From assembly GCA_964035015.1 (NCBI GenBank), contig CAXIUP010000234.1, positions 1 through 64,000 of the forward strand: a DNA stretch of 64,000 nucleotides. Direction: 5' to 3'. The DNA comes from Corallium rubrum (taxonomy: Eukaryota > Cnidaria > Anthozoa > Scleralcyonacea > Coralliidae). Under the pieces are notes generated by a model, which was given only the letters and a program-made list of their open reading frames with translations, ran no database searches and had not been told where the DNA came from. This document shows positions 1 through 12,000 of this stretch, one piece after another. The position numbers and the translations under genes were made by a program. Positions within the stretch are counted from its first letter, which is position 1; every line of letters begins with the position of its first letter.

Positions 1-170
1 CAACCGATTCGCGGTCATGTTTGCGGATTCCTTGCGTGCGATTGGCGGCTGCGGCTGCGGGCACTTAGCGGTTGCGGCTGCGGGCACTTAGCGGTTCGGT
101 TGCGGGCGCCCTTGCGGCAGCCGGACTACAGCGTCAAGCCAGACGCAGACGTCGTAACACGATCGGCGCC
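1..170. repeat. GC-rich short tandem repeats
   Basis: This GC-rich stretch stands out from AT-rich surroundings. It holds two adjacent 23-bp copies built on GCGGCTGCGGGCACTTAGCG, plus scattered CCGCA/GCGGT words. It runs up to the start of the Tc1-type gene. A similar GC-rich stretch, apparently in the opposite sense, lies at 8330-8490, so the two could be the diverged ends of one element. That link is inference. Confidence 0.5.
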
Positions 171-247
171 GATCGTTTGCTACTCGCTTCCGAAGTTAAG
201 CGCCATGTTTTGAAATCAAGTTCAGTGCATGTGTTGAGATCAATGAA

Positions 248-2089
248 ATGGGAAAACTTTCAGAATTTGCTAGGAACAGAATTGTTACGCTCAAGTCGTT
301 CGGCGTTTCTATTGTTGAAATAAAGCGAATTTTAGAAGAAGAAGGATTAAAAACTTCGAGATCTGCGATAAGTTTGTTTCTCTCTCGGTATCGTAGAACT
401 GGAAGTCTAGCTGACGCTCAACGCAGTGGAAGAAGACCCCTTTTAAATGCTGATGGAAGAAGATTCATTGATGATGAAATGAACAAGAACGACGAATTGA
501 CATCGGCAGAATTACAGAATTTGCTCAGTGAGAATGGTCAAAACGTTTCAAGTTCGACCGTTCGACGTACCAGACGTAAACTGGGATGGAAGCACGAGAG
601 GGCACGATATTGCCAACTGATCAGGGAGCCAAATAAAATAAAACGGCTATCCTTCTGCTTGAAGGCATTGCGAGACGCAGATACCTTTAGAGATGTAATT
701 TTCACCGACGAGACAAGCGTGGAAATTCAGCAGTACACAAGATATTGTTTTCGAAAGGGTGATAATCTACCAAAACGCAAAGGTCGCCCAAAACACCCGC
801 TGAAAGTAAGTATATCTACAGTATTTTTAGTTTTTTTTTAATTTAAAACACTGTACTTAATAATACTTCTTGGTGTTTTTACTTCTAACTTTTCTGAGAC
901 AGTAATTTAATACTTTAATAACAGCAAAGGATCTGCTCGAAATGTTAGAAATGGTTTTAAATAAATGACAAGGGGGGGGGGGGGGGTGCAGTGCAGAAAA
1001 TCACCTGAATTACATTTTAGGCCATATAAAAAAAATTCCTTGATTCTCATTACAACATTTTGAAAATGTCGAAGAGGCGGGAGGTTTATATTTTATATTT
1101 TATATTAAAATATAAAAAATATTCCATAAAATTTTGAAATTGGAGAGGGAGGTGTTTTTATATTTCCTTGTTTTCCAAAATGTATATAATAAAATACATA
1201 CGTAAAAAGGTTGACAGTTCCTATATTTTACTTCAAAGTCACACCAAGGGCAAGGTCCCACCACACACGCAATGAAATAATTCTGTTGCAGAAATTCTCG
1301 GCTTGGGACATCAAAAAAATTGAATATAAAATATAAAAAAATTAACTTTCTGCAGATTTTTGGTCGGGCGGCACATTTATATTTACCACAAATTTCTTTT
1401 TTTCTAAGGTTCATGTATGGGCAGGTATATCACATCGTGGTGCTACACAAGTCTGTGTATTTACAGGTTACATGGAAAGCCTTGGATACCAAAGCATTTT
1501 AGAAAGAAACTTGTTGCCATTTATTTTAAACACTTACCCTGATGGTCATCGTTTATGGCAGGACAATGATCCCAAGCACACCAGCAATTCAACAAAAAAA
1601 TGGATGAAAGATAATGGTGTCAATCACTGGGCTACACCTCCAGAATCACCGGTTTGTATTCTTAGCTACTGTAACTATAATATACTGAGCTTGAGATTAA
1701 GGTTTGACATATCACTGAAAAGCATATTCTTTACCTCTACAGCACACGAGAATGTACCTAATTTGTATTAGTTACATGTGTAGGCAATACTGTATTTTGT
1801 TCTTAGTATTCTTTTGATTTGGTGGATATTCCCTTGTTGAAAATGTACATCTAACTTTATTATTTCACTAACCAATTGATAGGATTTAAATCCAATTGAA
1901 AATCTGTGGGCAAGCCTCAAACACCACATTAGAAAAAATACAAAACCAACAACCAAAGAAGAACTTGTTCAAGGGATTTTGGACTACTGTAAGACAGTAA
2001 CACCTGATGTATGCAAACGTTATGTAAACCATGTACACAAAGTTGTGCCTGCGGTGGTTGCAAGTGGTGGTGGACCATCTGGATTTTAG
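248..2089 (+). CDS. Tc1-type (DD34E) transposase, three exons
   Basis: Cut-and-paste transposase of the Tc1/mariner superfamily. Predicted exons are 248-805, 1409-1651 and 1883-2089, with GT-AG introns at codon boundaries, giving 335 residues, the usual Tc1 length. The N-terminal ~110 residues are a paired-type double helix-turn-helix for TIR binding (GKLSEFARNRIVTLK; RRTGSLADAQRSGRRP). The catalytic triad is visible: first Asp in FTDETS (exon 1), second Asp in QDNDPKHTS (exon 2), Glu in LNPIENLW (exon 3). There are 34 residues between the second Asp and the Glu. The catalytic core therefore forms only after splicing, which is odd because most Tc1 transposases are intronless. No stop or frameshift is seen. 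No flanking TIRs were found, so it may be an old insertion, part of a larger element, or a domesticated gene. Confidence 0.85.
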
Positions 2090-3156
2090 AGTAAATATAA
2101 TTATATTTAGTTATTAGTAATAGCATGGTTTGAAAGTTTTCTGTGTTTAAAGGAGGATTTCATAAATAAGCCTGCAACAATACATTTTCACATGATTCAA
2201 TATGTAAATTGACACAACTATCACAATTTGATACACAATTAAACATTTCTTTTAGCCATTTGGAAAGTTTTGGCATGATGTTTGGAAGCTTGTTTTTGTC
2301 CACAAAAAATAAATATCAACAGTGTTTCGAATATCGATATTCATGTTTTGTAGGAAGAAATATTGACAGTGATGCATGGATATATAGATGTATCATTACA
2401 GGCCTATTTACATTATAAACTGTCCCAAAGCTATACTGTAATAATTAACTTTGTGTTTTTTTGCTTTTAAGTTGTCATAGTACTTGTACCGTCTTTATTT
2501 AAAAGGCATCTGCAATGAATGCATGAATGTAATTATATAACAAGAAATTAAAAAGTCAAACAAAAAAGGTTGTGTTTCTAGTTACTAAGTTACTTGACTG
2601 ACCTGAAATTGTTTTTTCCATATTTTCCAAGATTTGAAATTGAAAACAGACCACATTTGAACTAAATAATTATACGGTAGTTTTTCCTAGCTGTACTGTA
2701 TGTATCTTACCAAAATTATTTCAAAAATCTTAAAAGTGGTGAACTGCTAGATTTTAATAGGAGAACGTACTTTGTCAATAGAGTTCTTCAGGATATTTTT
2801 TTTTCTAATATAATCTGAAGTACTTCTTTTCTGAGAGTTAAAGAGTCAAACAAAAAGAAAACATATTTACCACCATATTTTACCAATTTGGCATATCATT
2901 ACATGCAAGAGAAAGTAAAGGTCAAAGAGTTGAGCCCTGCATGAGGCACTCCCCTTGTAGAACATCTGTGAGAGGCCAGGAATAACGCGTTTTGCAAAAT
3001 TCAATGTTAGGAATAAAATCAAATTTTAATTGAGAAACAGCAGTTTGCAACTTTTTTCAAATAACCTTTCACATTACTTTTAATGACATGCAATATTCTA
3101 TTAAGATGAAAGTTATTATACACAGTATCAGAAAACAAAATAGTAATAAAAAGTGT
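2090..3156. other. AT-rich stretch, no gene seen
   Basis: Between the 3' ends of the convergent Tc1-type and BEN genes. It holds only short chance ORFs, no RNA gene and no clear repeat. It probably contains the 3' untranslated parts of both genes. Confidence 0.5.
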
Positions 3157-6100
3157 TCATTTAAGTTTTCTCAATGCGGAGTCAATTGCCTTCCGACACA
3201 AGGTCCAAGCCCTTGATCTATCGACCACACCATACTTTTTAAACACACATTCTTTAACTTTGTCAATTCGAGGGTCTTTTTCAATTCCTCTCTTTCCTTT
3301 CACACCAGCACAATTTGTACCTATAAGTTCATTCCTACTAAACATTTCGTACACCAAGTTTTTAGCATAATTTGGCATAGATGAACTTCTTCGGAAAATT
3401 TCATCAAACATTTGGGGACTATTGGAAGACACCTGCTTCACCCCAAATGCTTGCACATCAGAAAATTCTTGGGTGACTGTGGGCTGAATGCTTTCTATCG
3501 TTGACTGGCTGGCTTCGCTTGACTGGCTGATTTGGCTGGTTTCACTTGGCTGGTTGATTTGGCTTGCTTCACCTGGTTGGCTGATTTGACTTGGCTGGTA
3601 GATTGGGCTGGCTTCACGTGATTGGCTGGCCTTCACTTGATTGGCTGGTTTCACTTGGCTGGCTGGTTTGGTTTTGCTGCATTGGACTAACCCATATTGT
3701 ACATTCGCTGTTGCTGAAATCTGAAACATCAGCTTCATCATACGTCAAAATTGTTTGTTTTTTTGTCAGTAGCTGTTTAATTTCTTCCAGCTTTTCTATA
3801 ACATGATGTTGACAACTGCATGTAAATGTACATGTAGCTGGCACTGTTTGTGTACTTGCATTTTCTGACACAGGAATAGCTGTTACTTGCTTTGAGATTT
3901 TTTGTGAGATGTCTTCGGTCTGTGTTGACACTTCCTTTCCTACTCCTTTGTCATATATATCCAGCATTCTCTTCACCCTTTGTTGCTCTTCTGGACAAAG
4001 GAAATTAAGAGAGCCTGGTTCTCTCTTTACTTGTTTGGGGTCGACGTTCGGAGTTGGCTGTTCAATGCCAGGTGCATCTTCAGCTTCGATTGTAATAATC
4101 TGCAACACAATTTGCAACAAACCATTATGTAAATTAAGTAAAATGGCATGTAAAGATAGAGTTCGCTTAAAAATAGACCTTTCCGCATGAAGTGTGATGA
4201 TAACGCGTTGAAAGATTTGATTGGCTCTCACAAACCTTTGGACATCCAAAAGTTTGGACAAACAATGGACATTAGCCAATCAGATTTGTCAAAAAAGAAA
4301 GATCACATGATCCATTCACTTCGGAAAGGTCTATTGTATGAAACTAATTCCAGTGCCATAATGAAAACACATAAATAAATAAATAAATAAGTAAGTAAAT
4401 AAATAAGTAAGTAATAAATAAATAAATAAATAAATAAACAAAAAAAACCCAAATAAGTAAGAAAGAAATAAGTAAAAAAAAACCAAATAAAAAAACAAAA
4501 AACAAATAAAAAGTAAATAAATAAATACATAAATAAATAAATAAATGAATAAATGAATGAATGAATAAATACATAAATAAATATGTCGATGACCTTGCAA
4601 CTGCAGAAGTTGTTCCGAAGGGATCATCAAGTGATATGCAGTCAGTCGTAGACAGTATCCACGACCAGTCAGCCAATATAAGATTCACACTGAACGAGGA
4701 TAAGTGTAAAGAAATGCGCATACAGTTCTCAAAAACCAAAAGTCAATGTTGCCCCTTGACCATAAATGTTAGTCAAGTGAAAGTTTTAGGAATTATTATT
4801 AGCAACGACCTAAAATGGAACTGTCATGTTGATTGTGTTATAAAAAAGCATCTAAACGCATGTACTTAAATTCTGAGACAACTTAAATGCACCAAAGTCT
4901 CTATCAATGACATGGTCCTACTTCTACTGTACGTGTATTCGTAGCATTGTGGAATATGCATCACCCGTGTTCCATTATGCTCTAGCTGGATATCTTAGTC
5001 ACGAGCTTGAACGCATTCAAAAACGAGCTCTTCTTATCATTTTGACCTTGGGATATCATAGTGATAGTATAATAATCTGCAATCTCTCCACACTTTCTGA
5101 CCGTCGTCAAGTTTTTAGTCAGAAGCTATTTAAGTCAATAGTTAACGACCCTAATCACAAGTTGTTCAAATTATTACCGGCTTTTAATGTCAATTCTAGA
5201 TACTCTTTAAGACACAAACAACTTTTTATAGAACCTCGTTATCATACTGCTAGATTTAGGAAGTCATTTATTCCCGCTTCAATATGTTCTTGTAATTTAT
5301 AGCATCTACGGTATATTAGTTAGTTCATCCAATGTAATTCAGCATATTGCTGCAATATTGGTTCTTAATAAATTATTATTATTAAATAAATAAATATTTA
5401 ATAAATAAAAAACAAATCAAGAATAAATAAATAAATAAATAAACAAATAAGTAGAAAATAAATAAATAAATAAATAAACAAATTAATAAATAAATAAATA
5501 AATAAAAAACAAATAAAATAAAATAAAAAAATCAATAAAAAGTAAATAAATAAAATTAAAAAATGAATAAATAAATAAAGGTGAGGGTGAAAAGCAGGCG
5601 AAAGAGAAAGGGTGGAGAATTTTCCTTGCCATCGTCTGCTTTTTCACCCTTGTCTGCTTTTTCTGACCCCAAACGCCCAGGACCCCAACCCCTTAAAACC
5701 ACTAGCTACGCAGGCTATCACAAGTTAATAGGGGTAATGCAGCCTCAGGGTCCATACAACTAAATGTTAGCTAGTGACAATATAGTGAATAACCATGTAG
5801 CCAGTGACCATATAGAAAATAAACATGTAGCCAGTGACCATATAGTGAATAACCATGTAGCCAGTGACCATACAAGGCTCATTAAATTTCTTTATTTAAT
5901 GATTAGACCAGCTTTCAAACAAATTTGTGACCAATCATTTAGATTTTGATGTCTTAAGGTCACTTATAGAAATAACAAAGCTAAAACTATTTATTCTTGC
6001 ATGGACTGAGTTGCTAAAGACCTAAAGTTGTTTCCATATCATACATGTTGCTAAAGACCTAAAGTTGGTTGCATAAAAACCCAAACCAACGACTAAGATT

Positions 6101-6705
6101 TGTCCAACAACTTGCTACAATTGACAAAGCTATTTGTAATCGCAACAAACATTCGCTACAGACGTTAAAAATCGTAATAACTGCTTACCTTCTTTGTCTT
6201 CTTTTGGTTTTCTTTGTGTTTACGCGCTACATGTGGGCCTAAGGGTTTCTGACACTTTTTCTGGTTGAGGATTTTGGTGAGGTTTGATCTCTTGGCTACT
6301 GGTGAACTAGGGCAGATATTTTCCTTGTCGTCTTTGGCAAGCTTCGGTTCTGAGTCTTTTGGGAAAACAACTTTTTGCAACTCTGCTTCTCTGGACAATA
6401 CGGTCGGATCATCTTGATAAAATAATTGAGAATGGTAAGTTGATAAGCTACAGTATTGTTTCGAGTTGATATTAACCCATAATTACAATTTAAATTGCAT
6501 CATACTTACCATGAAGTTTCAGAACCAGCGCTTCATATTCCATGTTTTCGTAATCGACGATAACGTTTGCCCCCTCTTCTAATTTTTCATTTCTGCTGCA
6601 AATTTTTCTCACTTTGTTGGTTGGCAGTATTGAATGGCTCTCGTCGGCTTCAAAGTAAACCAACATTCGTTTTGGTGGAGCGCGTGTGAGAGAACGGAGA
6701 CTCAT
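3157..6705 (-). CDS. BEN-domain protein, three exons, one frameshift
   Basis: Predicted exons are 6705-6510, 6412-6189 and 4099-3157, with GT-AG introns that keep phase. Exon 1 begins MSLRSLTRAPPKRMLVYFEA and looks like the small N-terminal module of many BEN proteins. Exon 2 is basic and Lys-rich. Exon 3 has an acidic linker, a Cys-rich patch (CTFTCSC), a Ser/Gln/Pro tandem repeat of the type SQPSEASQ, and a C-terminal BEN domain (from about NYAKNLVYEMFSRNEL to the stop). BEN domains bind DNA or chromatin partners in animal regulators and also occur in some virus and transposon proteins. One extra base in the repeat region (CC at 3630-3631 where other units have C) throws the upstream frame out of register with the BEN domain. 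Intron 2 (4100-6188) has accumulated a MITE, microsatellites and a LINE piece. Whether this is a host gene or transposon cargo is unknown. Confidence 0.7.
4174..4333. mobile_element. MITE copy 1, TA-flanked (160 bp)
   Basis: Non-coding element inside intron 2 of the BEN gene. The ends are inverted (TAGACCTTTCCGCATGAAGTG against CACTTCGGAAAGGTCTA), with TA at both edges as for Tc1/mariner-type MITEs. A second copy lies at 12865-13000 with the same ends and the same internal GATCACRTGATC palindrome next to one end. Confidence 0.8.
4372..4582. repeat. (AAATA/TAAA)n microsatellite
   Basis: Imperfect AAAT/AAATA repeat with G and C interruptions. It abuts the 5' end of the LINE piece. Open frames on the minus strand here are low-complexity artefacts. 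Confidence 0.9.
4583..5302 (+). pseudogene. 5'-truncated LINE ORF2 fragment (reverse transcriptase end)
   Basis: Begins at the reverse-transcriptase YVDD motif and continues through the thumb and C-terminal region typical of CR1/L2/Jockey-like non-LTR elements (VKVLGIIISNDLKWN; IVEYASPVFHYALAGYLSHE; ERIQKRALLII). At least two frame breaks (around 4863-4905) separate 4583-4869 from 4907-5302. Everything upstream of YVDD is missing, as expected from incomplete reverse transcription. The 3' end runs into another AAATA microsatellite, matching LINE clades that end in short tandem repeats. Dead copy lying in an intron of the BEN gene. Confidence 0.85.
5375..5580. repeat. (AAATA)n microsatellite at LINE 3' end
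   Basis: Imperfect AAATA/AAAT repeat directly after the LINE fragment, probably its 3' tail that later expanded. Confidence 0.85.
5764..5875. repeat. 30-bp tandem repeat, about 3.6 copies
   Basis: Units of the form GCCAGTGACCATATAGTGAATAACCATGTA repeated head to tail with a few differences. Lies in intron 2 of the BEN gene. Non-coding. Confidence 0.85.
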
Positions 6706-6756
6706 CTTGGCCAGAAATAAAATCGTAAAGTGTAGCTCGAAGCGATCGATGTTCAA

Positions 6757-8316
6757 CGTCCAAAGAGTAAAACAGACTGAACTATCACTTGTCAGCGATG
6801 CTTGCTCATTTTGCTTAAAAGCTTTTTGTCACTTACAGTAAGTCACATTCCCAAAATAGGTTATAGTCGTTAATAACTGATGTGTCACGTCGCAGTTATG
6901 AGCATGCCTGAATTGAACCGGAACAAGTTTATGTCAGTGGTTTATGTGCGGTGTGGCGACACCAGCTGTATCAGGCCGTTTTATAGTTTAAAAACCCCCA
7001 AAATAAATTTTATAATCCGCGAAGACTCGAAAGATTTTGCACGACTTTTTCCAAGCGCTAGGCTTCGTGATTCACGAACCCCTAACCGGGCTAAAAACTT
7101 AATAACTGTTAATAACTGCTAATATAAACAAACATGTTTATCACCAATCATACAGAGTCGTACTTAGCGATGAAAAGTTATTTAGTCCGTCTCCAAATTA
7201 ATTTGTCGAATTGAGTTTGTAGCCACTCAAGTTTAGGAATTTGTGGTCCTGACAACTGTTACGCAAAAAAAGCACTTTTTAACACAAAATACAACGTGGG
7301 GTCCTAAGCCGCTAGGAAGTACAAATGAGCGCCTTGGGAATTAGCCTACCTCAGGCTATGACGTATATAGCTACCGAAATTGCATAAATTGTTAGAAATT
7401 AATAGTTTCACCGTTTAAACCACTGGAATCTTGAAAGAAACGTTCGGAAAATTCTAAGAGTGTCCTTGTAGTAAAACTTTAATTTCCAAAACTGCTTTTT
7501 GGGAAACTCCGCTGCCGGGCTTAGCGTTTTAGTACGGGCGAAATATTAGATCAGTTTAATCTGGTCGGAATGAAACTTTCAATCATGCAATTTGCAGGCC
7601 GTAGGGTCATATAAAATTAATTAAAAAGCAATATAAATAAGTTTGTGGAAATACCACGTGAAATATTTCTTTGCTAAGCTTTCGGCCTGTTGACTCAGGC
7701 CTTCATCAGAGCAACTTATTTATATTACTTTATCGCCATGAAAACGTTCAAAGAATTAATAATTAAAAAGCGTTTAATACTGCCGAGGTAAGTTTTTAAT
7801 ACATGCATTTTGATAAAGTAGTTCACTGTGACTGATTTAACTTCATTCAGACGGCGAAGTTTTGACGTAAAATCGATCTTCTATCCCTAAAGTTCCGTAC
7901 GTCTTTAGCACACCATCCACGCGCCACGGTTCGGAAGTTCGGATGTTAAATTTCAAATTCGCCTTTATGGAAAATATCTTGTCAATCGCTCGTTGAAAGT
8001 CTTTACCTGTAGCGCTTAGATAGACTAGGTTCTATATCTCATCTACTCGTTCGGGCAATCTTTGTATTTATATAGCTGTGGTTAGATTTACTGGATTCAG
8101 AATCTCAGCGACTCGTTCGTTGGTGATTTAGATTGGATGACGAGATTCAAAATGTCACCGACTCTTTCGTTGGCAGTCATTTTACCTGTCGCTCAGATTG
8201 ACTAAATTCTCGACTTAACGACTTATTCTTTGGCGGTTTTGTACCTGTATCTATTGCTCCATACAGTTTGGTTTAGATAGACAGAATTCTACTGTATATC
8301 ACAGTATAACACTTCG
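6757..8316. other. Intergenic region with a hairpin and a degenerate tandem repeat
   Basis: No convincing gene. A hairpin with exact 14-bp arms (7630-7643 and 7713-7726, AATATAAATAAGTT) encloses CTAAGCTTTCGGCCTG..CAGGCC. From about 7985 to 8290 a degenerate unit of 70-80 bp recurs about four times (words CGACTCGTTCGTTGGCAGT and GCTTAGATAGACTA). Such strings of diverged units are common just inside transposon ends. Confidence 0.5.
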
Positions 8317-8329
8317 GTGTTCCGACGTT

Positions 8330-8490
8330 TGACGACTATCAACTGCGGTTCCTGCGTCTGCAGAACCTCAGCCGCAAGGCGGACGCAAAACCGCACGCAG
8401 ACAATCTTCAGAGCGGGCGCAGACTCAGACGCACAGCGACCTCGCGGCAGCCGCACAACCGCACGCAGAGCGCCCGCAGACGCAGTGTTA
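8330..8490. repeat. GC-rich stretch of CCGCA/CGCAGAC words
   Basis: Repeated CCGCACGCAGA / GCAGACGCAG words in otherwise AT-rich DNA, directly before the RING-like gene. Composition and words resemble the reverse complement of 1-170. May be a transposon end or a CpG-rich promoter. Confidence 0.4.
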
Positions 8491-8557
8491 GGTTATTTCT
8501 GCACAGTACTGTATGTAATTATATAAAAATCCCCTAGGTGAAATTAATGGCCAAAAA

Positions 8558-8932
8558 ATGAAAAACATTGTAAAAGTGGCAGTGATGGAAGGCATAGAAC
8601 AAGCACTTCCTACAGCAGTCCAGACATTTCAAGAAAGCATGGATGAAGCTTTGAAGCGTCATATGAGCCATGAAGCATTCATAGCAAAAGCAGTACAAAG
8701 TGCATTATTGCAAGAAATAGTTGAATGCTTACAGTGTATTATTTGCAAAGAAACATCAACTCCCCCTATTATTATAACCAGTTGTTGTGAGTCAGTTATT
8801 GGTTGTCATCAATGCACAAAAGCATGGTTAGATTCAGGGAAAACAACATGTCTTAAATGTAGAGAAGAAGGCTTTAACAGTGCAACAATAACGATGAGAG
8901 GTTTTGACGACTTTCTCACCAAGATGCATTGA
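8558..8932 (+). CDS. Small RING/U-box-like zinc-finger protein
   Basis: Single-exon frame of 124 residues starting MKNIVKVAVMEGIEQ. The first ~55 residues look helical. The second half has a compact Cys/His cluster: CIIC, then a CC pair, GCHQC and CLKC, a cross-braced arrangement like a RING finger of the class with CC..GC.xC..W. Such domains usually recruit E2 ubiquitin-conjugating enzymes, so an E3-like role is inferred, not shown. The gene ends about 100 bp from the stop codon of the integrase-core gene on the other strand. This tail-to-tail arrangement suggests both could belong to one transposon. An upstream exon cannot be excluded. Confidence 0.6.
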   Translation: MKNIVKVAVMEGIEQALPTAVQTFQESMDEALKRHMSHEAFIAKAVQSALLQEIVECLQCIICKETSTPPIIITSCCESVIGCHQCTKAWLDSGKTTCLKCREEGFNSATITMRGFDDFLTKMH

Positions 8933-9033
8933 TGAACTGTCAGACTGAATGACAAGCATTTTAATATCAGCATAAAAACTAAAACAGCAAAGATTATACA
9001 TGAACATGAACAGTTTCAGGTTTACAGTTCAAA

Positions 9034-12000
9034 TTAATTTGACAGTTCTCTTGTGATATTCAAGTACGTCATGATTGCAACACAGAAATGAGTGTCTTCG
9101 TTGTTCACAAGCTTGCCATAAATCAGTTCCCAGTTCACGTTGTTATTAAAACGTTGTTTTCTCTCATGTTGCAGTTGTATATTTGTGGACAAGGGGTCTC
9201 TACCAAAAACAGGAAATCGTGTTATATGTCCACCCATCTGCTCATAATTTGTAATGGCTTCTTCACTTGTTGGAACCATTTGTGGTAAAACATGTGATAC
9301 TCTGTTGTTGTTATTTCGTAGATTCACAGGCTTTCCAACTCCTGTTAGTGTCCAATAATAAATGTAAGTAAAAATGGGGTTCCTATGAACAAGGAAAGCA
9401 TATTGTTTACCAATTCAAATTATAAGGGATAAAATAATCAAATTACCTGGAATAGTGTGATTATTCCACGACTGCACTACTTTCTGCATACCTATATATG
9501 CAACCCTTAAGGTAACTGAAGAAACACAATACTTGACATCTTCAAGTTCCATATCGATTAAATTGTTTTCTTCCATTTTCCGGAGAGCATTTTTGATTGG
9601 ATAATTCACCCTAGCATTCACTTCAACCCAAATCCTCTCAATAACAAGGTTCTGAAGAAAATTAGAAAAAATAACATTCAACAGACACAACCACAAAACA
9701 ACACTGCCACTCTGTGATTATATTGTCGAATATAACTATTAAACTTACTGCATAGTTTCACAAGAAATATCATAAAACAATATCAGTGTATAGTGGTTAA
9801 TAACTGTGTGTGCAGTGGTAGGGGGTGGGTTAAAAGTTGGGTAATTTTTGACTGGGACACTGCGACAGATACAGTACCTGACCCCTGGGGGTAGTAAGGG
9901 AAAAAAGCATTTTATGTATGGCCCCACTGCCACATCTAAATTTCATGGGCACTACCATATTACCTTTTTTGACTCAGTTTGACGGTGTGGATCTCGATTG
10001 GGATTTGTACGAAGGTGGGCCAGAGTCTCTTGAACATATAAAACTAGATAAAATTCTTTACCATGATCAACTCTGACCTGATCAAACAACCCTTCATCAA
10101 GAACTGTTTTCCTAAACAATCACAATTATTTGTGTTAGTCTAAATGTCTAATATTATTGGCTGATGCCAACATCAGCAGTAATGGTTAAACTATTAAAAG
10201 CAAATAAAGTTATAAAAATTTTAATAATTAAATAATAAAATTATTGCAGAGATGTTATACATAATGATCACAAAATACATGTACTGTACATGTATAAAGG
10301 TTGGAATAGCTGGGACAACATTCTTAACCCAATCCTGCCTGAGACAGCCTTTATATGTTATGCTGGCTAACTCTAGACAGTTTTATCCTGGCTAATTAAC
10401 ACAAGTCAATTTGATTCAGTACAGGGAATGGTTGGCTGATGTTGGGCTGGGCATTAACCCATTCCCTCCTAGGCTGCCCTGAACCACTCTGACCTCTTCC
10501 CTCTGCTGAATAAAATCATCTGGCCTTAGCCAAAATAAAAGTATAAACACTTGGCTCAGGAGAGAAAGGGTTAATGTGTTGAACCAAAAGCAAATGAAGT
10601 TGATTGAAAATAATAATTAAGTATTAAATTATTGCAAACCTTATACATGTACATTGTAATATAATTATACTGACAATCATTTATATACATTATATATATA
10701 TATATATTTAAGAAATAGAAAACATTTTCCGTGTTTCTATAGAGTTATAGAAACACGAGTGGAAGTTTGGGAGAACGAGAAATTACAGTGGGAACACGAG
10801 CCCGCAGGGCGAGTGTTTCCACGCTATTTCGAGTTCTTCCAAACTTCCACAAGTGTTTCTATAACTGTATAGAAACACAGGAAAAAATGTTTTCTATTTC
10901 TTTTATAATATAACTCAAGAAAAAGATTTTATATAAAATGTTTAATTCGATTAAATTATAAATTCTCATTACATTATTTACACGAGCAAACCCACGGGGG
11001 GTCCATCGTTCGCTGTTCGCTTGTCAATTTGACTACAACAGAAGCATCAAGGAGCGACAGCAAATTTGTTTGAAAATGAAACAGTTCAAACAGTCAAAAT
11101 TAGTAAAAAATTGTCTTAAAAGACACACAAGGGCAACAGTCACAACCTGTTATCAGCAACAACAAATCAGATTACTTTTAGCGACGATTGTTGAAATTGA
11201 TTTGAACTGAGCCAATTGAACAGCCAGAAAACATGTTCGCAAAAGCAGTATTTTCAACCATCGAGTTCGTTTGAGCGGACAAATTTGTTGATGAACATGG
11301 CCTCGAACACGGCAACTGTTGACAGATGGCAGATTCGTTGATTTCAGACTGAAAAGAGAAATCATCTCTCGTTGTAAGGACTCTCGAAAGGACATCGCTG
11401 CTTTGCTGAAGTTGCATCGAAGATGGCCGGGAATTGTAGCTTTTCAAGGACTGCTCGTTTCGGTGCCCAGAAATGGCCATAATATGTCGATTTGACAGAC
11501 CTGCATCAGACCACAAGGTTATCGCTGTAGCTCGTACGCAATGGTTGGTGTAAAGCTGAGAAAGTTGGGCTTCCTGGCTGATTTCTTTCATCATACATCC
11601 CAACTTGTTAACGCCAAGAGGACGATTTTCGAACCAGATTAAGCTTTCGGGAGACCATTTCCGCCTCGGATACTGGTAAAATGCTTCGCAATTCGGGTTC
11701 AGCTTTGAAATGTAGAATCGTAAAGCATTATAACCATCGCTTGGATCTTCACTGGTCTTGTACATCCGTCCGCTTTTCTCGAAACTTTCGGGATCGCTGA
11801 TACCACCTGGATGGTTCTTCGAGGACTCGTCGTGAGCCATTGTGGCATACGGGCGGCTGTTTTCGTCGAGCAGAAACTTAAAACTTTCCGAAGTAAGTCG
11901 TCGCTGCCCTTCTCTACCTCTACGGCACCAGAAGAGAGTTGTATGGAACCAAACATTTCGTAACAGGCCAAGAGGAGTCGAGGGAGACAACACCGGATGA

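Noticed and set aside
4303-4739. Hydrophobic Phe/Leu/Tyr-rich minus-strand ORFs
   Set aside because: Read through the AAATA microsatellite in three frames.
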